Of a stretch of 18,039 nt of DNA, positions 7,374-15,221 are shown piece after piece. The position numbers and the translations under genes are program-made. The stretch is from positions 1-18,039 of the forward strand of contig URZO01000084.1 in NCBI GenBank assembly GCA_900552465.1, read 5' to 3'. Position 1 is the first letter of the stretch; the number at the start of each line of letters is the position of its first letter. This stretch comes from an uncultured Parabacteroides sp. (GTDB lineage Bacteria; Bacteroidota; Bacteroidia; Bacteroidales; Tannerellaceae). The notes beneath the pieces were generated by a model. The model did not search any database, was not told where the DNA came from, and was given only the letters and a program-made list of their open reading frames with translations.

Positions 7374-7941
7374 GATGCTCAAGTTTTGTATAAATATCCG
7401 AATTATATATCTCTTTTTTATCACTCCTGAAACCTTTGGCGATTACTTCCATCGGCGACATAGAGTTGTCTGCAATCATCCAATAGTCACAAATGGGGAT
7501 ATATAGTTCAAAGAGATTGTGTATACCCGCTTCGTAACGACGACGGATAGTACTCTCCGGAATGTTATGCCCTCCGGCGGCCACTCTCATTTTCACTCGT
7601 TCCACTGCCAGATCCGGCGTATTCAGCCAGAAATACAACAGTGTTACATAATACCCTTCCCTTTGTGCTTCCCTGATCAGGTTTGCGCCTGAACGGGTAG
7701 CCAGTGTAGTTTCCATCGCAAATGTTTCGCCTGCGGCGATTAGTTCTTTAATGCGTTTATACATAATCCGACTGGCTTCTACGGCTACCGCGATACTATC
7801 AGCATTAAAAGGGGAAAGCCCCTTGGCAATCTCGTCGGAATTAACGAACTCTTTACATTTCAACATCTCCGGAAGAATTGTAAAGGAAGCTGTTGTTTTT
7901 CCTGCTCCGTTGCACCCCGATATTATGTATAGATATGGCAC
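7366..7941 (-). CDS. Zeta-toxin-like P-loop kinase
   Basis: 191-residue P-loop protein of the zeta toxin/COG4185 group. Walker A is GCNGAGKTT (9-17). NSDEIAKG (34-41) carries the acidic residue (Asp36) corresponding to the base that activates the UDP-sugar hydroxyl in zeta toxins. FAMETTLATRSG (74-85) is the second conserved block. GGHNIPESTIRRRY (123-136) supplies the arginines expected to bind phosphate. Classical zeta kinases phosphorylate UDP-N-acetylglucosamine and poison wall synthesis; whether chromosomal COG4185 members do so is not established. Translation must start at GTG (7941-7939): a stop codon lies two codons upstream in frame. A TATATTTG box lies 22 bp before it. The downstream 56-residue gene overlaps by 8 bp. 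Confidence 0.8.
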   Translation of the reverse strand: MPYLYIISGCNGAGKTTASFTILPEMLKCKEFVNSDEIAKGLSPFNADSIAVAVEASRIMYKRIKELIAAGETFAMETTLATRSGANLIREAQREGYYVTLLYFWLNTPDLAVERVKMRVAAGGHNIPESTIRRRYEAGIHNLFELYIPICDYWMIADNSMSPMEVIAKGFRSDKKEIYNSDIYTKLEHHE

Positions 7942-7963
7942 TACTTACTGTCTTTTGTTGGGG

Positions 7964-7971
7964 CAAATATA
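7964..7971 (-). promoter_or_regulatory. -7 box of the zeta-like operon
   Basis: TATATTTG on the minus strand (7971-7964) matches TAnnTTTG and sits 22 bp upstream of the GTG start. A good -33 TTTG is not visible at 19-21 bp. The short leader agrees with the GTG start. Confidence 0.5.
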
Positions 7972-8114
7972 GAGAATAGTTTAATATGTTGGTTAATTTT
8001 ATTCTCAAAAATAGTAAAAATGTGCAGAAAATGTACGCATAACCCTCCAGTTCGTTGTAAAAACAGGCGGTTTGGTGTAATTTAATGTCTTTGTCAACTG
8101 GCTGCAATATACCG

Positions 8115-9242
8115 TCATACACACAAAAGGTCGCTCATTATGCCGTCGGAAATGAAGATTCCTTCTTTCGAGAGGGTCAGGGTGTCGTTTTCGCGGATAA
8201 TCAATCCCCGGCGCAGATAAACGGCGGCCTGGCGCTCGAGATAGGACTGTTTTTCTTCTCCGAACTGCTCCCGGATGTCGTCAAGGCGGATGCCCCACAT
8301 GGTACGCAGTCCGGTAATGATGAAATCGTTGTACCGGGTGTTGAGGTCCAGCTTTTCTATCTCGACGTCGGGCGTACCGGCGGCGATCGCTTTCAGGTAG
8401 AGCGGGAGGGAGGAGATATTCCACTGCCGGCTTTCCCCGTTATAGGAATGGGCGGAGGGACCGATGCCCAGGTATTTCTTGCCTGTCCAGTAGGAACTGT
8501 TGTGACGGGAGAAGCAGCCGGGCCGTGCAAAATTGGAAATCTCGTAATGGAGGTAGCCGGCTTCAGTCAGCTTATTTATTAATGTAGAGAAAAGGGATAC
8601 GCTCAGTTCTTCTTCCACCGGGATGACTTTTCCGGCTTCCAGCAGTTTGTAGAGGGCTGTCCCTTCTTCATATATTAAATGGTAAGCGGAGATGTGTGGA
8701 ATGTCCAGCCGGATGGCTTCGTCCAGGTTGCTTTCCCATTCGTCCGGAGTCTGTCCCGGTAGGCCGTATATCAGGTCGATGCTGATATTCCGGATACCGT
8801 TCTCTTTGCAGAGGGCAACAGCACGGAGCGCCTGCTCGCGGTCGTGGCGGCGGTTCAGGAAGCGGAGGTCTCTCTCTTGAAAGCTCTGTACTCCCATGCT
8901 GACGCGGTTGAACGGAAGGTCGCGGAGAGAGGCTACATATTCCGGTGTCATGTCGTCCGGGTTGGCTTCAAGGGTGATTTCCCGGCAACCGGTCGTGTCG
9001 AACAGGCGGTTGGCCGCGTCGAATATCCGTTTGAAGTCGCCGGCTTGCAGTTGCGAAGGCGTGCCGCCCCCGAAATAAATCGTTTCGATCGGTTCCCGTC
9101 CGATGTATTCCTGCCGCAGCTCCATTTCCCGGATAACAGCATCGACATACGGTTCCCTGAACCTCATATCCGTGTTGGAAAAGAAGTCGCAATAAAGACA
9201 CCGTTTGGCACAAAAGGGAATGTGAATGTATAAACCTGCCAT
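8115..9242 (-). CDS. hemW: HemW, radical SAM heme chaperone
   Basis: 375-residue radical SAM protein of the HemN/HemW family. The cluster motif is CAKRCLYC (Cys11, Cys15, Cys18) and is followed by DF. IYFGGGTPSQL (about 55-65) is the SAM-binding glycine motif. The cluster motif starts only 11 residues from the N-terminus and the protein is much shorter than HemN (about 455), which places it with HemW rather than coproporphyrinogen III dehydrogenase. HemW binds heme and is thought to deliver it to respiratory enzymes; older annotations call this oxygen-independent coproporphyrinogen oxidase. It is cytosolic or membrane-associated. It has its own promoter and diverges from the EF-G2 gene across a gap of about 220 bp. 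No strong terminator is seen after the stop. Confidence 0.88.
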   Translation of the reverse strand: MAGLYIHIPFCAKRCLYCDFFSNTDMRFREPYVDAVIREMELRQEYIGREPIETIYFGGGTPSQLQAGDFKRIFDAANRLFDTTGCREITLEANPDDMTPEYVASLRDLPFNRVSMGVQSFQERDLRFLNRRHDREQALRAVALCKENGIRNISIDLIYGLPGQTPDEWESNLDEAIRLDIPHISAYHLIYEEGTALYKLLEAGKVIPVEEELSVSLFSTLINKLTEAGYLHYEISNFARPGCFSRHNSSYWTGKKYLGIGPSAHSYNGESRQWNISSLPLYLKAIAAGTPDVEIEKLDLNTRYNDFIITGLRTMWGIRLDDIREQFGEEKQSYLERQAAVYLRRGLIIRENDTLTLSKEGIFISDGIMSDLLCV

Positions 9243-9261
9243 CCTTTTAGATAATTGGTTG

Positions 9262-9293
9262 CAAATATAGGGATATTCCGGGTGCAGGGCAAT
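9262..9293 (-). promoter_or_regulatory. Promoter of hemW
   Basis: On the minus strand ATTG (9293-9290) is followed after 20 bp by TATATTTG (9269-9262), a good Bacteroidetes promoter with the start codon 19 bp beyond. The remaining part of the divergent gap (9294-9464) must hold the EF-G2 promoter, but no clear TAnnTTTG box is seen on the plus strand there. Confidence 0.65.
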
Positions 9294-9464
9294 ACTAAAG
9301 TACTGATATAGTGTTTTTAGCTATCGAACTGCTAAACAACATAGTTCTCAAACACCGAGCCTTGAATTGCTTTTCTCCTTTACAATATCTAATTTGCGGT
9401 CCCGTGAATAAAGGGTTTGCGGGAGCAATCTTTATTGTTAAACACAAATTTATACCTTGATATC

Positions 9465-11621
9465 ATGAAAGTATACCAAACAAACGAAATTAAGAACATC
9501 TCTATCTTGGGAAGTTCGGGCTCTGGGAAAACCACTCTCGCTGAAGCGATGCTTTACGAGGGTGGAGTTATAAAACGTCGCGGAAGTGTTGATTCCGGAA
9601 ACACTGTGAGCGATTATTTCCCGGTTGAGAAGGAGTATGGTTACTCGGTGTTCTCGACCGTTTTCAGTGTAGAATGGCAGGATAGAAAGCTGAACTTTAT
9701 TGATTGTCCGGGTTCGGATGATTTTGTCGGCGGGGCGGTTTCCGCTTTGAACGTGACAGATACCGCTCTGATGGTGCTGAACGCACAGTACGGAGTGGAA
9801 GTTGGAACAATCAACCAGTTCCGGTATACAGAACAATTCCATAAGCCGGTTATCTTCGTGGTAAACCAGTTGGATAACGACAAGGCTGATTATGACGGAA
9901 CAATCTCTCAATTGCGTGACCAGTGGGGCGGCAAGATTGTTCCTATCCAGTATCCTGTATCTACGGGAGCATCTTTCAATGCAGTCGTAGACGTGCTGAA
10001 GATGAAGATGTATCGCTGGAAACCCGAAGGCGGTGTTCCTGAAGTACTGGACATCCCGGCGGAAGAAATGGATAAAGCGATGGAGCTTCACCGTGCATTG
10101 GTAGAGTCGGCCGCAGAGCACGACGATATGTTGATGGAGAAGTTCTTTGAAGAAGGTACATTGAGTGAAGACGATATGCGTGCCGGTATCCGTGCCGGAT
10201 TGGTGATCCGTGGAATGTTTCCGGTATTCTGTGTGTGTGCAGGTCGCGATATGTGCGTGCGCCGTACGCTCGAGTTCCTGGGTAATGTTGTTCCGTGTAC
10301 GGACAAAATGCCGCGCCCGGTTACAACTGAAGGAGTAGAAGTGACACCGGATTCTAACGGCCCGACAAGCCTGTTCTTCTTCAAAACGACCGTAGAGCCG
10401 CATATCGGCCAGGTTTCTTATTTTAAAGTGATATCAGGTAAGGTAAAAGAAGGTGACGATTTGCTGAACGCCGACCGTGGTTCGAAAGAACGTATCGCAC
10501 AGCTGTTCTCGGTTGCCGGACAGACCCGTAACGAGGTGTCGGAAATGGTTGCCGGCGATATCGGAGCGACAGTGAAACTGAAAGAAGTACGCCGTGGTAA
10601 TACCTTGAACGGCAAAGGATGTGACTATCGTTTCGACTTCATTAAATATCCCGAACCGAAGTTCCGTCGCGCTGTCAAGCCGGTGAATGAATCGGATGCG
10701 GAAAAGATGATGGAAATCCTGATGCGTATGCGTGAAGAAGATCCGACATGGGTAATCGAACAGTCCAAAGAGCTGAAGCAGACGATTATCTCCGGTCAGG
10801 GAGAATTCCACCTCCGCACATTGAAATGGAGAATCGAGAACAATGATAAATTGCCGATCGAGTTCTTCGAACCGAAGATCCCGTATCGTGAAACGATTAC
10901 GAAAGCCGCCCGTGCAGACTACCGCCATAAGAAACAGTCCGGTGGTGCAGGCCAGTTCGGTGAAGTACATCTGATTGTCGAGCCTTATTACGAAGGCATG
11001 CCGGCACCGGATATGTATCGTTTCGGCGGACAAGAGTTTAAAATCAGCGTACGTGATACGCAAACAATAGATTTGGATTGGGGTGGAAAGCTGGTATTTA
11101 TAAACAGTATCGTCGGTGGAGCCATCGATGCCCGTTTCCTCCCGGCTATCCTGAAAGGTATTATGGCCCGTATGGAGCAGGGACCGTTGACTGGTTCGTA
11201 TGCCCGTGACGTGCGCATCATCGTTTACGACGGAAAGATGCACCCGGTAGACAGTAATGAAATTTCCTTCATGCTGGCCGGCCGTAATGCTTTCAGCACT
11301 GCCTTTAAAGAAGCCGGTCCCAAGATTCTGGAACCCGTTTATGATGTTGAGGTTTCAGTGCCGGCTGATTATCTGGGCGACGTGATGAGTGATTTACAGG
11401 GACGTCGCGCCATTATCATGGGTATGAATAGCGAAAAAGGCTACGAAAAGCTGTTGGCTAAAGTGCCTTTGAAAGAGATGTCTACGTACTCGACATCCTT
11501 AAGTTCCATCACAGGTGGACGCGCTTCGTTTACGATGAAGTTCTCCAGCTATGAACTGGTTCCGTCGGATGTTCAGGATAAGCTGTTAAAAGCTTACGAG
11601 GCAACTCAGGCAGAAGATTGA
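9465..11621 (+). CDS. fusA2: EF-G2, elongation factor G paralog lacking the catalytic histidine
   Basis: 718-residue EF-G-like translation factor with all five EF-G domains by length. The GTP-binding motifs are divergent: G1 is GSSGSGKT (16-23), G3 is DCPGS (80-84) where canonical EF-G has DTPGH, so the catalytic histidine is replaced by serine, and G4 is NQLD (134-137) instead of NKxD. The usual switch I RGITI block is replaced by YGYSVFSTVF (58-67). The conserved domain IV segment KKQSGGAGQFGEV is intact, so ribosome binding and translocation chemistry are plausible. In Bacteroides thetaiotaomicron an EF-G2 paralog without GTPase activity has been reported to support translation during carbon limitation and to be needed for gut colonisation; this gene is very likely its ortholog. 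The start is put at 9465 (MKVYQTNEI); an extra 16 codons upstream (from 9417) look unrelated to the family. An intrinsic terminator follows. Confidence 0.88.
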   Translation: MKVYQTNEIKNISILGSSGSGKTTLAEAMLYEGGVIKRRGSVDSGNTVSDYFPVEKEYGYSVFSTVFSVEWQDRKLNFIDCPGSDDFVGGAVSALNVTDTALMVLNAQYGVEVGTINQFRYTEQFHKPVIFVVNQLDNDKADYDGTISQLRDQWGGKIVPIQYPVSTGASFNAVVDVLKMKMYRWKPEGGVPEVLDIPAEEMDKAMELHRALVESAAEHDDMLMEKFFEEGTLSEDDMRAGIRAGLVIRGMFPVFCVCAGRDMCVRRTLEFLGNVVPCTDKMPRPVTTEGVEVTPDSNGPTSLFFFKTTVEPHIGQVSYFKVISGKVKEGDDLLNADRGSKERIAQLFSVAGQTRNEVSEMVAGDIGATVKLKEVRRGNTLNGKGCDYRFDFIKYPEPKFRRAVKPVNESDAEKMMEILMRMREEDPTWVIEQSKELKQTIISGQGEFHLRTLKWRIENNDKLPIEFFEPKIPYRETITKAARADYRHKKQSGGAGQFGEVHLIVEPYYEGMPAPDMYRFGGQEFKISVRDTQTIDLDWGGKLVFINSIVGGAIDARFLPAILKGIMARMEQGPLTGSYARDVRIIVYDGKMHPVDSNEISFMLAGRNAFSTAFKEAGPKILEPVYDVEVSVPADYLGDVMSDLQGRRAIIMGMNSEKGYEKLLAKVPLKEMSTYSTSLSSITGGRASFTMKFSSYELVPSDVQDKLLKAYEATQAED

Positions 11622-11642
11622 TTTGGATTTTCTATAAATTGT

Positions 11643-11684
11643 ATGAAGGCTGCCCCTGTGAAGGAGTGGCCTTCATTGTTTTTT
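11643..11684 (+). terminator. Terminator of the EF-G2 gene
   Basis: ATGAAGGC (11643-11650) pairs with GCCTTCAT (11669-11676), giving an 8-bp stem with an 18-base loop, followed by TGTTTTTT. It begins 21 bp after the stop codon. Confidence 0.72.
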
Positions 11685-11748
11685 AATAGCTCTGTTGTAG
11701 TGCTGTAACAGGAAGTGGCTTTTTTTGTATCGTGTTAATAAAGACAAC

Positions 11749-12549
11749 ATGAAACTAAGAAAATACTATCCAACTATTGTCCTGTCGGACATTCACCTGG
11801 GTTCCGAGCATTCCCGGACCGTGGAAGTGACTAATTTCCTTAAACACGTCAATTGTGACCGCTTGATACTGAATGGAGACATCATCGACGGCTGGCAGCT
11901 CCAAAAGCCTGGACGCCGTTGGAAACAACAGCATACCGATTTCTTCAAAGTCCTGATGAAGATGATGGAGAAGCAGGGGACGGAGATCATTTACGTTCGA
12001 GGCAACCACGACGACTTCCTGGATAACCTGGTTCCTTTCTCATTCTCGAATCTTATTATCGTAAAAGATTATATCCTGAACAGCCACGGAAAGCGTTACT
12101 TAGTGACGCACGGCGATATCTTCGATACGATCACGACCAATATGCGCTGGTTAGCTATGCTCGGCGATATGGGTTATACGTTCCTGCTCTGGCTGAATCG
12201 AATCTACAACCAGCGGAGGGAAAAGGCGGGAAAGCCTTACTTCTCACTTTCCCAACACGTCAAACACCGGGTGAAAAGTGCCGTTTCTTATATCTCCGAC
12301 TTTGAGAAAGAACTGGTCAAGCTGGCCGAGGTGAAGAAGCTGGACGGTATTATTTGCGGACATATCCACCAGGCTGCAAATGTATGGTACGGCAATATCC
12401 ATTACCTGAATTCCGGCGATTGGGTTGAAAGCCTTACGGCTCTTGTCGAGAATGAACAAGGTGAGTGGAATATTGTTTCTTATGATAAGGAAGAGTACGA
12501 ATGGGAGGAAGCACAACCTGCCAATTTACATTATGCCGTAGTAATATGA
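11749..12549 (+). CDS. Metallophosphoesterase, LpxH/COG2908-like
   Basis: 266-residue calcineurin-like metallophosphoesterase. Metal-binding motifs are in the family order: DIHLG near residue 14, NGDIIDGW, RGNHDD, VTHGDIFD, and GHIH near the C-terminal third. This is the fold of UDP-2,3-diacylglucosamine hydrolase (LpxH), but the coupling to a glycosyltransferase suggests a separate envelope-glycolipid or exopolysaccharide role, so the LpxH name is not adopted. It is cytosolic or peripheral to the membrane. The start is taken at the ATG at 11749; an upstream in-frame TTG at 11725 would add 8 residues before the conserved KYYPTIVLSDIHLG. The stop overlaps the glycosyltransferase ATG by 4 bp. 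Confidence 0.82.
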   Translation: MKLRKYYPTIVLSDIHLGSEHSRTVEVTNFLKHVNCDRLILNGDIIDGWQLQKPGRRWKQQHTDFFKVLMKMMEKQGTEIIYVRGNHDDFLDNLVPFSFSNLIIVKDYILNSHGKRYLVTHGDIFDTITTNMRWLAMLGDMGYTFLLWLNRIYNQRREKAGKPYFSLSQHVKHRVKSAVSYISDFEKELVKLAEVKKLDGIICGHIHQAANVWYGNIHYLNSGDWVESLTALVENEQGEWNIVSYDKEEYEWEEAQPANLHYAVVI

Positions 12550-13700
12550 AAATACTGTTTGTCATACAGGGTGAAGGGCGTGGTCATCTGACCCAGGCGC
12601 TTTCTCTTCGTCAGAAGTTAATAGGTGAAGGACATGAGATTGTGGGCGTTCTGGTAGGCAAAAGCCCGGTCCGCCGCCTTCCCGACTTTTTCTTTGAAAA
12701 GATTGAAGCTCCTGTCTATCTGTTTGAAAGCCCCAACTTCTTGCCTTCCGCAAAGAATAAACAGGTCAATTTGGCTAAGAGTGTGACTTATAATGTGCTC
12801 CGGTCACATCGGTATATGTCCGGCATCCGCTATATCAACCGGATGATAAAAGAGACCGAAGCGGATGTCGTCGTAAACTTCTACGAGCTGCTGACCGGAC
12901 TGACTTATCTGTTTTTCCGTCCGAAAGCCCTGATGGTCTGTATTGCGCATCAGTATTTATTCCTGCATCCCGACTTTACTTTCCCGAAACAGAACCGGCT
13001 GTCGCTTGCCTCGTTAAAGTTCTTTACCCGGATTACGGCTATCGGAGCGGCGAAGAAACTGGCCCTGTCTTTCCGCAAAATGCGTGAAGTCCCGTCGGAA
13101 GGCATCGTCGTTGTCCCTCCTCTTTTGCGTAAAGAGGTTTTAGAAGTGACGCCGACGAATGGGGATTATTTGCATGGCTATCTGCTGAATAGCGGGTTTA
13201 GCGAAGAAATACGATCCTGGCACAAGGCCCATCCTGCCGTCAATTTGCATATATTCTGGGATAAAAAGGATGTCCGCCCCGAAGTAAAAGTGGATAATCA
13301 CCTTTCTTTCCACCAATTAAACGACACCTTGTTTGTCCGCTATATGGCAGGCGCGAAAGCATACGCCACGACCGCCGGTTTCGAGTCTGTCTGCGAAGCC
13401 ATGTATTTAGGCAAACCTGTCCTGATGGTCCCGACGCATATCGAACAGGCCTGTAACGCATTCGACGCCACTTTGTCCGGAGCAGGCGTCGTCTCGGAAC
13501 AGTTTGACCTGGATGCTCTGCTCCGCTTTTCCCAAACTCATCAGCCGAATACCTCTTTCGCCCATTGGGTTAAACAGGCCGACTGGCTGATTTTGCGCGA
13601 ATTCCGTACAGACGTGCTTCTGGAAGAAACTCCCTCTTCCTTCTGGCATCGCCTCTCGACAGGCTGGATTTACCGGCTGGGTAAATCGTTGCCGATTTGA
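12546..13700 (+). CDS. GT-B fold glycosyltransferase (MurG/GT28-like)
   Basis: 384-residue glycosyltransferase of the GT-B fold. The N-terminus MKILFVIQGEGRGHLTQ has the GxGH nucleotide-sugar/acceptor loop typical of MurG-like enzymes. The C-terminal half has the donor-binding block TTAGFESVCEAMYLGKPVLM (about residues 278-297), then MVPTHIEQACNA. It starts with an ATG overlapping the phosphoesterase stop (ATGA), so the pair is co-translated. The start at 12546 is preferred over 12501, because the 15 earlier codons lie inside the phosphoesterase gene and look unlike the family. The donor and acceptor cannot be named from sequence. The end overlaps the convergent lipoprotein gene by 31 bp. Confidence 0.8.
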   Translation: MKILFVIQGEGRGHLTQALSLRQKLIGEGHEIVGVLVGKSPVRRLPDFFFEKIEAPVYLFESPNFLPSAKNKQVNLAKSVTYNVLRSHRYMSGIRYINRMIKETEADVVVNFYELLTGLTYLFFRPKALMVCIAHQYLFLHPDFTFPKQNRLSLASLKFFTRITAIGAAKKLALSFRKMREVPSEGIVVVPPLLRKEVLEVTPTNGDYLHGYLLNSGFSEEIRSWHKAHPAVNLHIFWDKKDVRPEVKVDNHLSFHQLNDTLFVRYMAGAKAYATTAGFESVCEAMYLGKPVLMVPTHIEQACNAFDATLSGAGVVSEQFDLDALLRFSQTHQPNTSFAHWVKQADWLILREFRTDVLLEETPSSFWHRLSTGWIYRLGKSLPI

Positions 13701-14308
13701 CGATAAATAGTTTGCCCGCGCTGGCTGATAGTCCACTGTCCGTCGACGAGGCGCAGGTTCTTTGTGTCGTCGTCTTCTACGTTCCAAGCATATCCGCCGG
13801 CCGGAAGCGAGCGTCTGTCCAATATCTCGTTCTTGTCCCCGGAAGAGAAAAACAATTCTACTTTGGAGGAGTCCGGACTGAAAACGATGAAAACGGACCG
13901 GTCGCCCTCGACCGCTTGCAGCCGTGTTCCCTTCTCGAAAATACGGATGCAATCCTGCAATACTTCGCTCCACTGGTAGCCAGCCGAGCCGATACAACCA
14001 TGCTCGTCCCGGTCGCCTCCGACTTTCTCCCTCTCTTTAGGTACGACAACAATCTTTTGCGCACTCATCCCGAAGCTATATTTCCCCTGGAAATAGACAG
14101 TCGCCGTGTCGTCGAGCAAAATCCCGTCCGTTACTTCTCTTTTGGCGTCCAGCGTGCTGAAAGACAGGGTGTCGCCTTCCCCTGATACGATCGTCAGCGT
14201 GTTCATCGTTGCATCGGTAATGACACCTTTGACTTCCGATATCCCGGGTGAACAGGAAAAGGCAATACCTGCACAGAGGGCTATTCCGGCCCACTTTGAT
14301 TTATTCAT
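13670..14308 (-). CDS. Putative lipoprotein with GCIGSAGYxW motif
   Basis: 212-residue exported lipoprotein of unknown function. A signal sequence of about 18 residues ends at a lipobox-like IAFS before Cys19. Residues about 25-90 look like a small beta-rich domain (EVKGVITDATMNTLTIVSG). The most distinctive part is GCIGSAGYQW (104-113) with Cys105 and Cys120, which could form a disulfide; this motif recurs in Bacteroidetes lipoproteins of unknown role. No surface-export acidic motif follows the cysteine. The gene is 12 bp downstream of the MaoC-like gene, so it is likely cotranscribed. Its 3' end overlaps the glycosyltransferase gene by 31 bp on the opposite strand. Confidence 0.7.
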   Translation of the reverse strand: MNKSKWAGIALCAGIAFSCSPGISEVKGVITDATMNTLTIVSGEGDTLSFSTLDAKREVTDGILLDDTATVYFQGKYSFGMSAQKIVVVPKEREKVGGDRDEHGCIGSAGYQWSEVLQDCIRIFEKGTRLQAVEGDRSVFIVFSPDSSKVELFFSSGDKNEILDRRSLPAGGYAWNVEDDDTKNLRLVDGQWTISQRGQTIYRQIGNDLPSR

Positions 14309-14320
14309 ATACTTGTTCGC

Positions 14321-14785
14321 TTATTTGAAATAGTACAGGAAGATCGCAATGCCTTCCATCGCTTTCTTCGGCTGGTCCTTGATTTCGATGGCAAATTTAA
14401 TCTCCGCCTTGGCAACACCGCGGAGGTCGGATAACGTCTGGAGCTTGGCGGTCAGGCGGATACTCTGGCCGGTCAGGACAGGCTGGCCGAACTTCATCTT
14501 GTCCATGCCGTAATTAATCATCATCTTCAGGTTATTCACCTCGATAATCTGGTCCCATAAGTGTGGAAGCAGCGACAATGTCAGATAGCCATGAGCAATT
14601 GTGCTGTGAAACGGACTTTCCACTTTGGCGCGTTCTGCATCGACATGAATCCACTGGTGATCCAGCGTGGCGTCGGCAAAAAGGTTGATACGTTCCTGTG
14701 TCAATTCGATATAATCGGATGTCCCGATCTGCTGGCCTACCAGCTTTTCAAAGTCTGCATACGAGTTGATAACTACTTTTCCCAT
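14321..14785 (-). CDS. MaoC-like enoyl-CoA hydratase
   Basis: 154-residue MaoC/hot-dog fold protein. The catalytic pair of (R)-specific enoyl-CoA hydratases is seen as Asp42 and His47 in DHQWIHVD, followed by PFHSTIAHGYLTLSLL (58-73), the usual substrate-tunnel block. The expected reaction is reversible hydration of 2-enoyl-CoA; the physiological acyl-CoA is unknown. It is cytosolic, without signal peptide. It is the first gene of a likely two-gene operon with the lipoprotein downstream (12 bp gap), an odd pairing. The upstream 600 bp hold repeats and no clear promoter close to the start. Confidence 0.85.
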   Translation of the reverse strand: MGKVVINSYADFEKLVGQQIGTSDYIELTQERINLFADATLDHQWIHVDAERAKVESPFHSTIAHGYLTLSLLPHLWDQIIEVNNLKMMINYGMDKMKFGQPVLTGQSIRLTAKLQTLSDLRGVAKAEIKFAIEIKDQPKKAMEGIAIFLYYFK

Positions 14786-15017
14786 TATTCTTTTGTTTAG
14801 TAAATTACAATCTTATCGGTTCTCTTGGGTGCCACTGCCGTAAGTTTTTACCGGCAGTAACAAAATGCTCCTGCAATTTTCGCGATAATTCCTGGAATAA
14901 ACAAATATTTTGGCAAGATTGGATAACGCGCAGTCCATATAGATTGTCTATATTTGTTGAGTCGGGGAGGAAATGTAAGCTTGCCTCGGGTTGAACAAAA
15001 AGGCGCTTAATTGCGTC

Positions 15018-15106
15018 TGTGTCCTGGCGGGCTTGCCCCGCCATCTCATCCTAATCACTGTAAATTAATTTAGGATAAGGTTGCGGGTCAAGCCCGCAAT
15101 GACACA
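15018..15106. repeat. Imperfect inverted repeat, 37-bp arms (MITE/REP-like)
   Basis: The arms 15018-15054 and 15070-15106 are reverse complements at 31 of 37 positions, with a 15-bp AT-rich centre. Each arm itself contains a small hairpin: GGCGGG/CCCGCC at 15026-15042, and GCGGG/CCCGC on the right arm. Nested palindromes of this kind are characteristic of REP/MITE-type intergenic elements. No flanking target duplication is apparent. Confidence 0.65.
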
Positions 15107-15162
15107 CTATGGCGTCGGAGATTATTCTTTTATTCACTCTTTATCAATATCATAGGGACACC

Positions 15163-15201
15163 ATAATCCGGCGCTGGCCGAAATGATTAGCGCCGGATTA
15201 T
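15163..15201. repeat. Perfect 13-bp inverted repeat
   Basis: ATAATCCGGCGCT (15163-15175) and AGCGCCGGATTAT (15189-15201) are exact reverse complements around a 13-base loop. There is no T-run on either side, so it is not an obvious terminator. It abuts the next palindrome directly. Confidence 0.7.
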
Positions 15202-15221
15202 CTCTCCCAAAGAAGGGAGAG
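15202..15221. repeat. Adjacent hairpin CTCTCCC/GGGAGAG
   Basis: A perfect 7-bp stem (15202-15208 with 15215-15221) and AAAGAA loop follow the previous palindrome with no gap. The pyrimidine/purine arm style resembles the hairpin at 27-42, at the other end of the window. Confidence 0.55.

Noticed and set aside
8047..8101. CCAGTT and AACTGG in the gap between zeta-like and hemW genes
   Set aside because: Six-base arms 43 bp apart are expected by chance; no T-run or promoter element fits.
9400..9424. TCCCG/CGGGA inverted repeat in the EF-G2 leader
   Set aside because: Only 5-bp arms with a 15-base loop; too weak to call a regulatory hairpin.
9450..10403. 317-codon frame on the minus strand
   Set aside because: Antisense to the EF-G2 gene; composition is that of a shadow frame and no domain is recognised.
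14805..15044. 79-codon frame upstream of the MaoC-like gene
   Set aside because: No recognised family, begins inside the long inverted repeat, and has no promoter; kept only as a possible decayed remnant.
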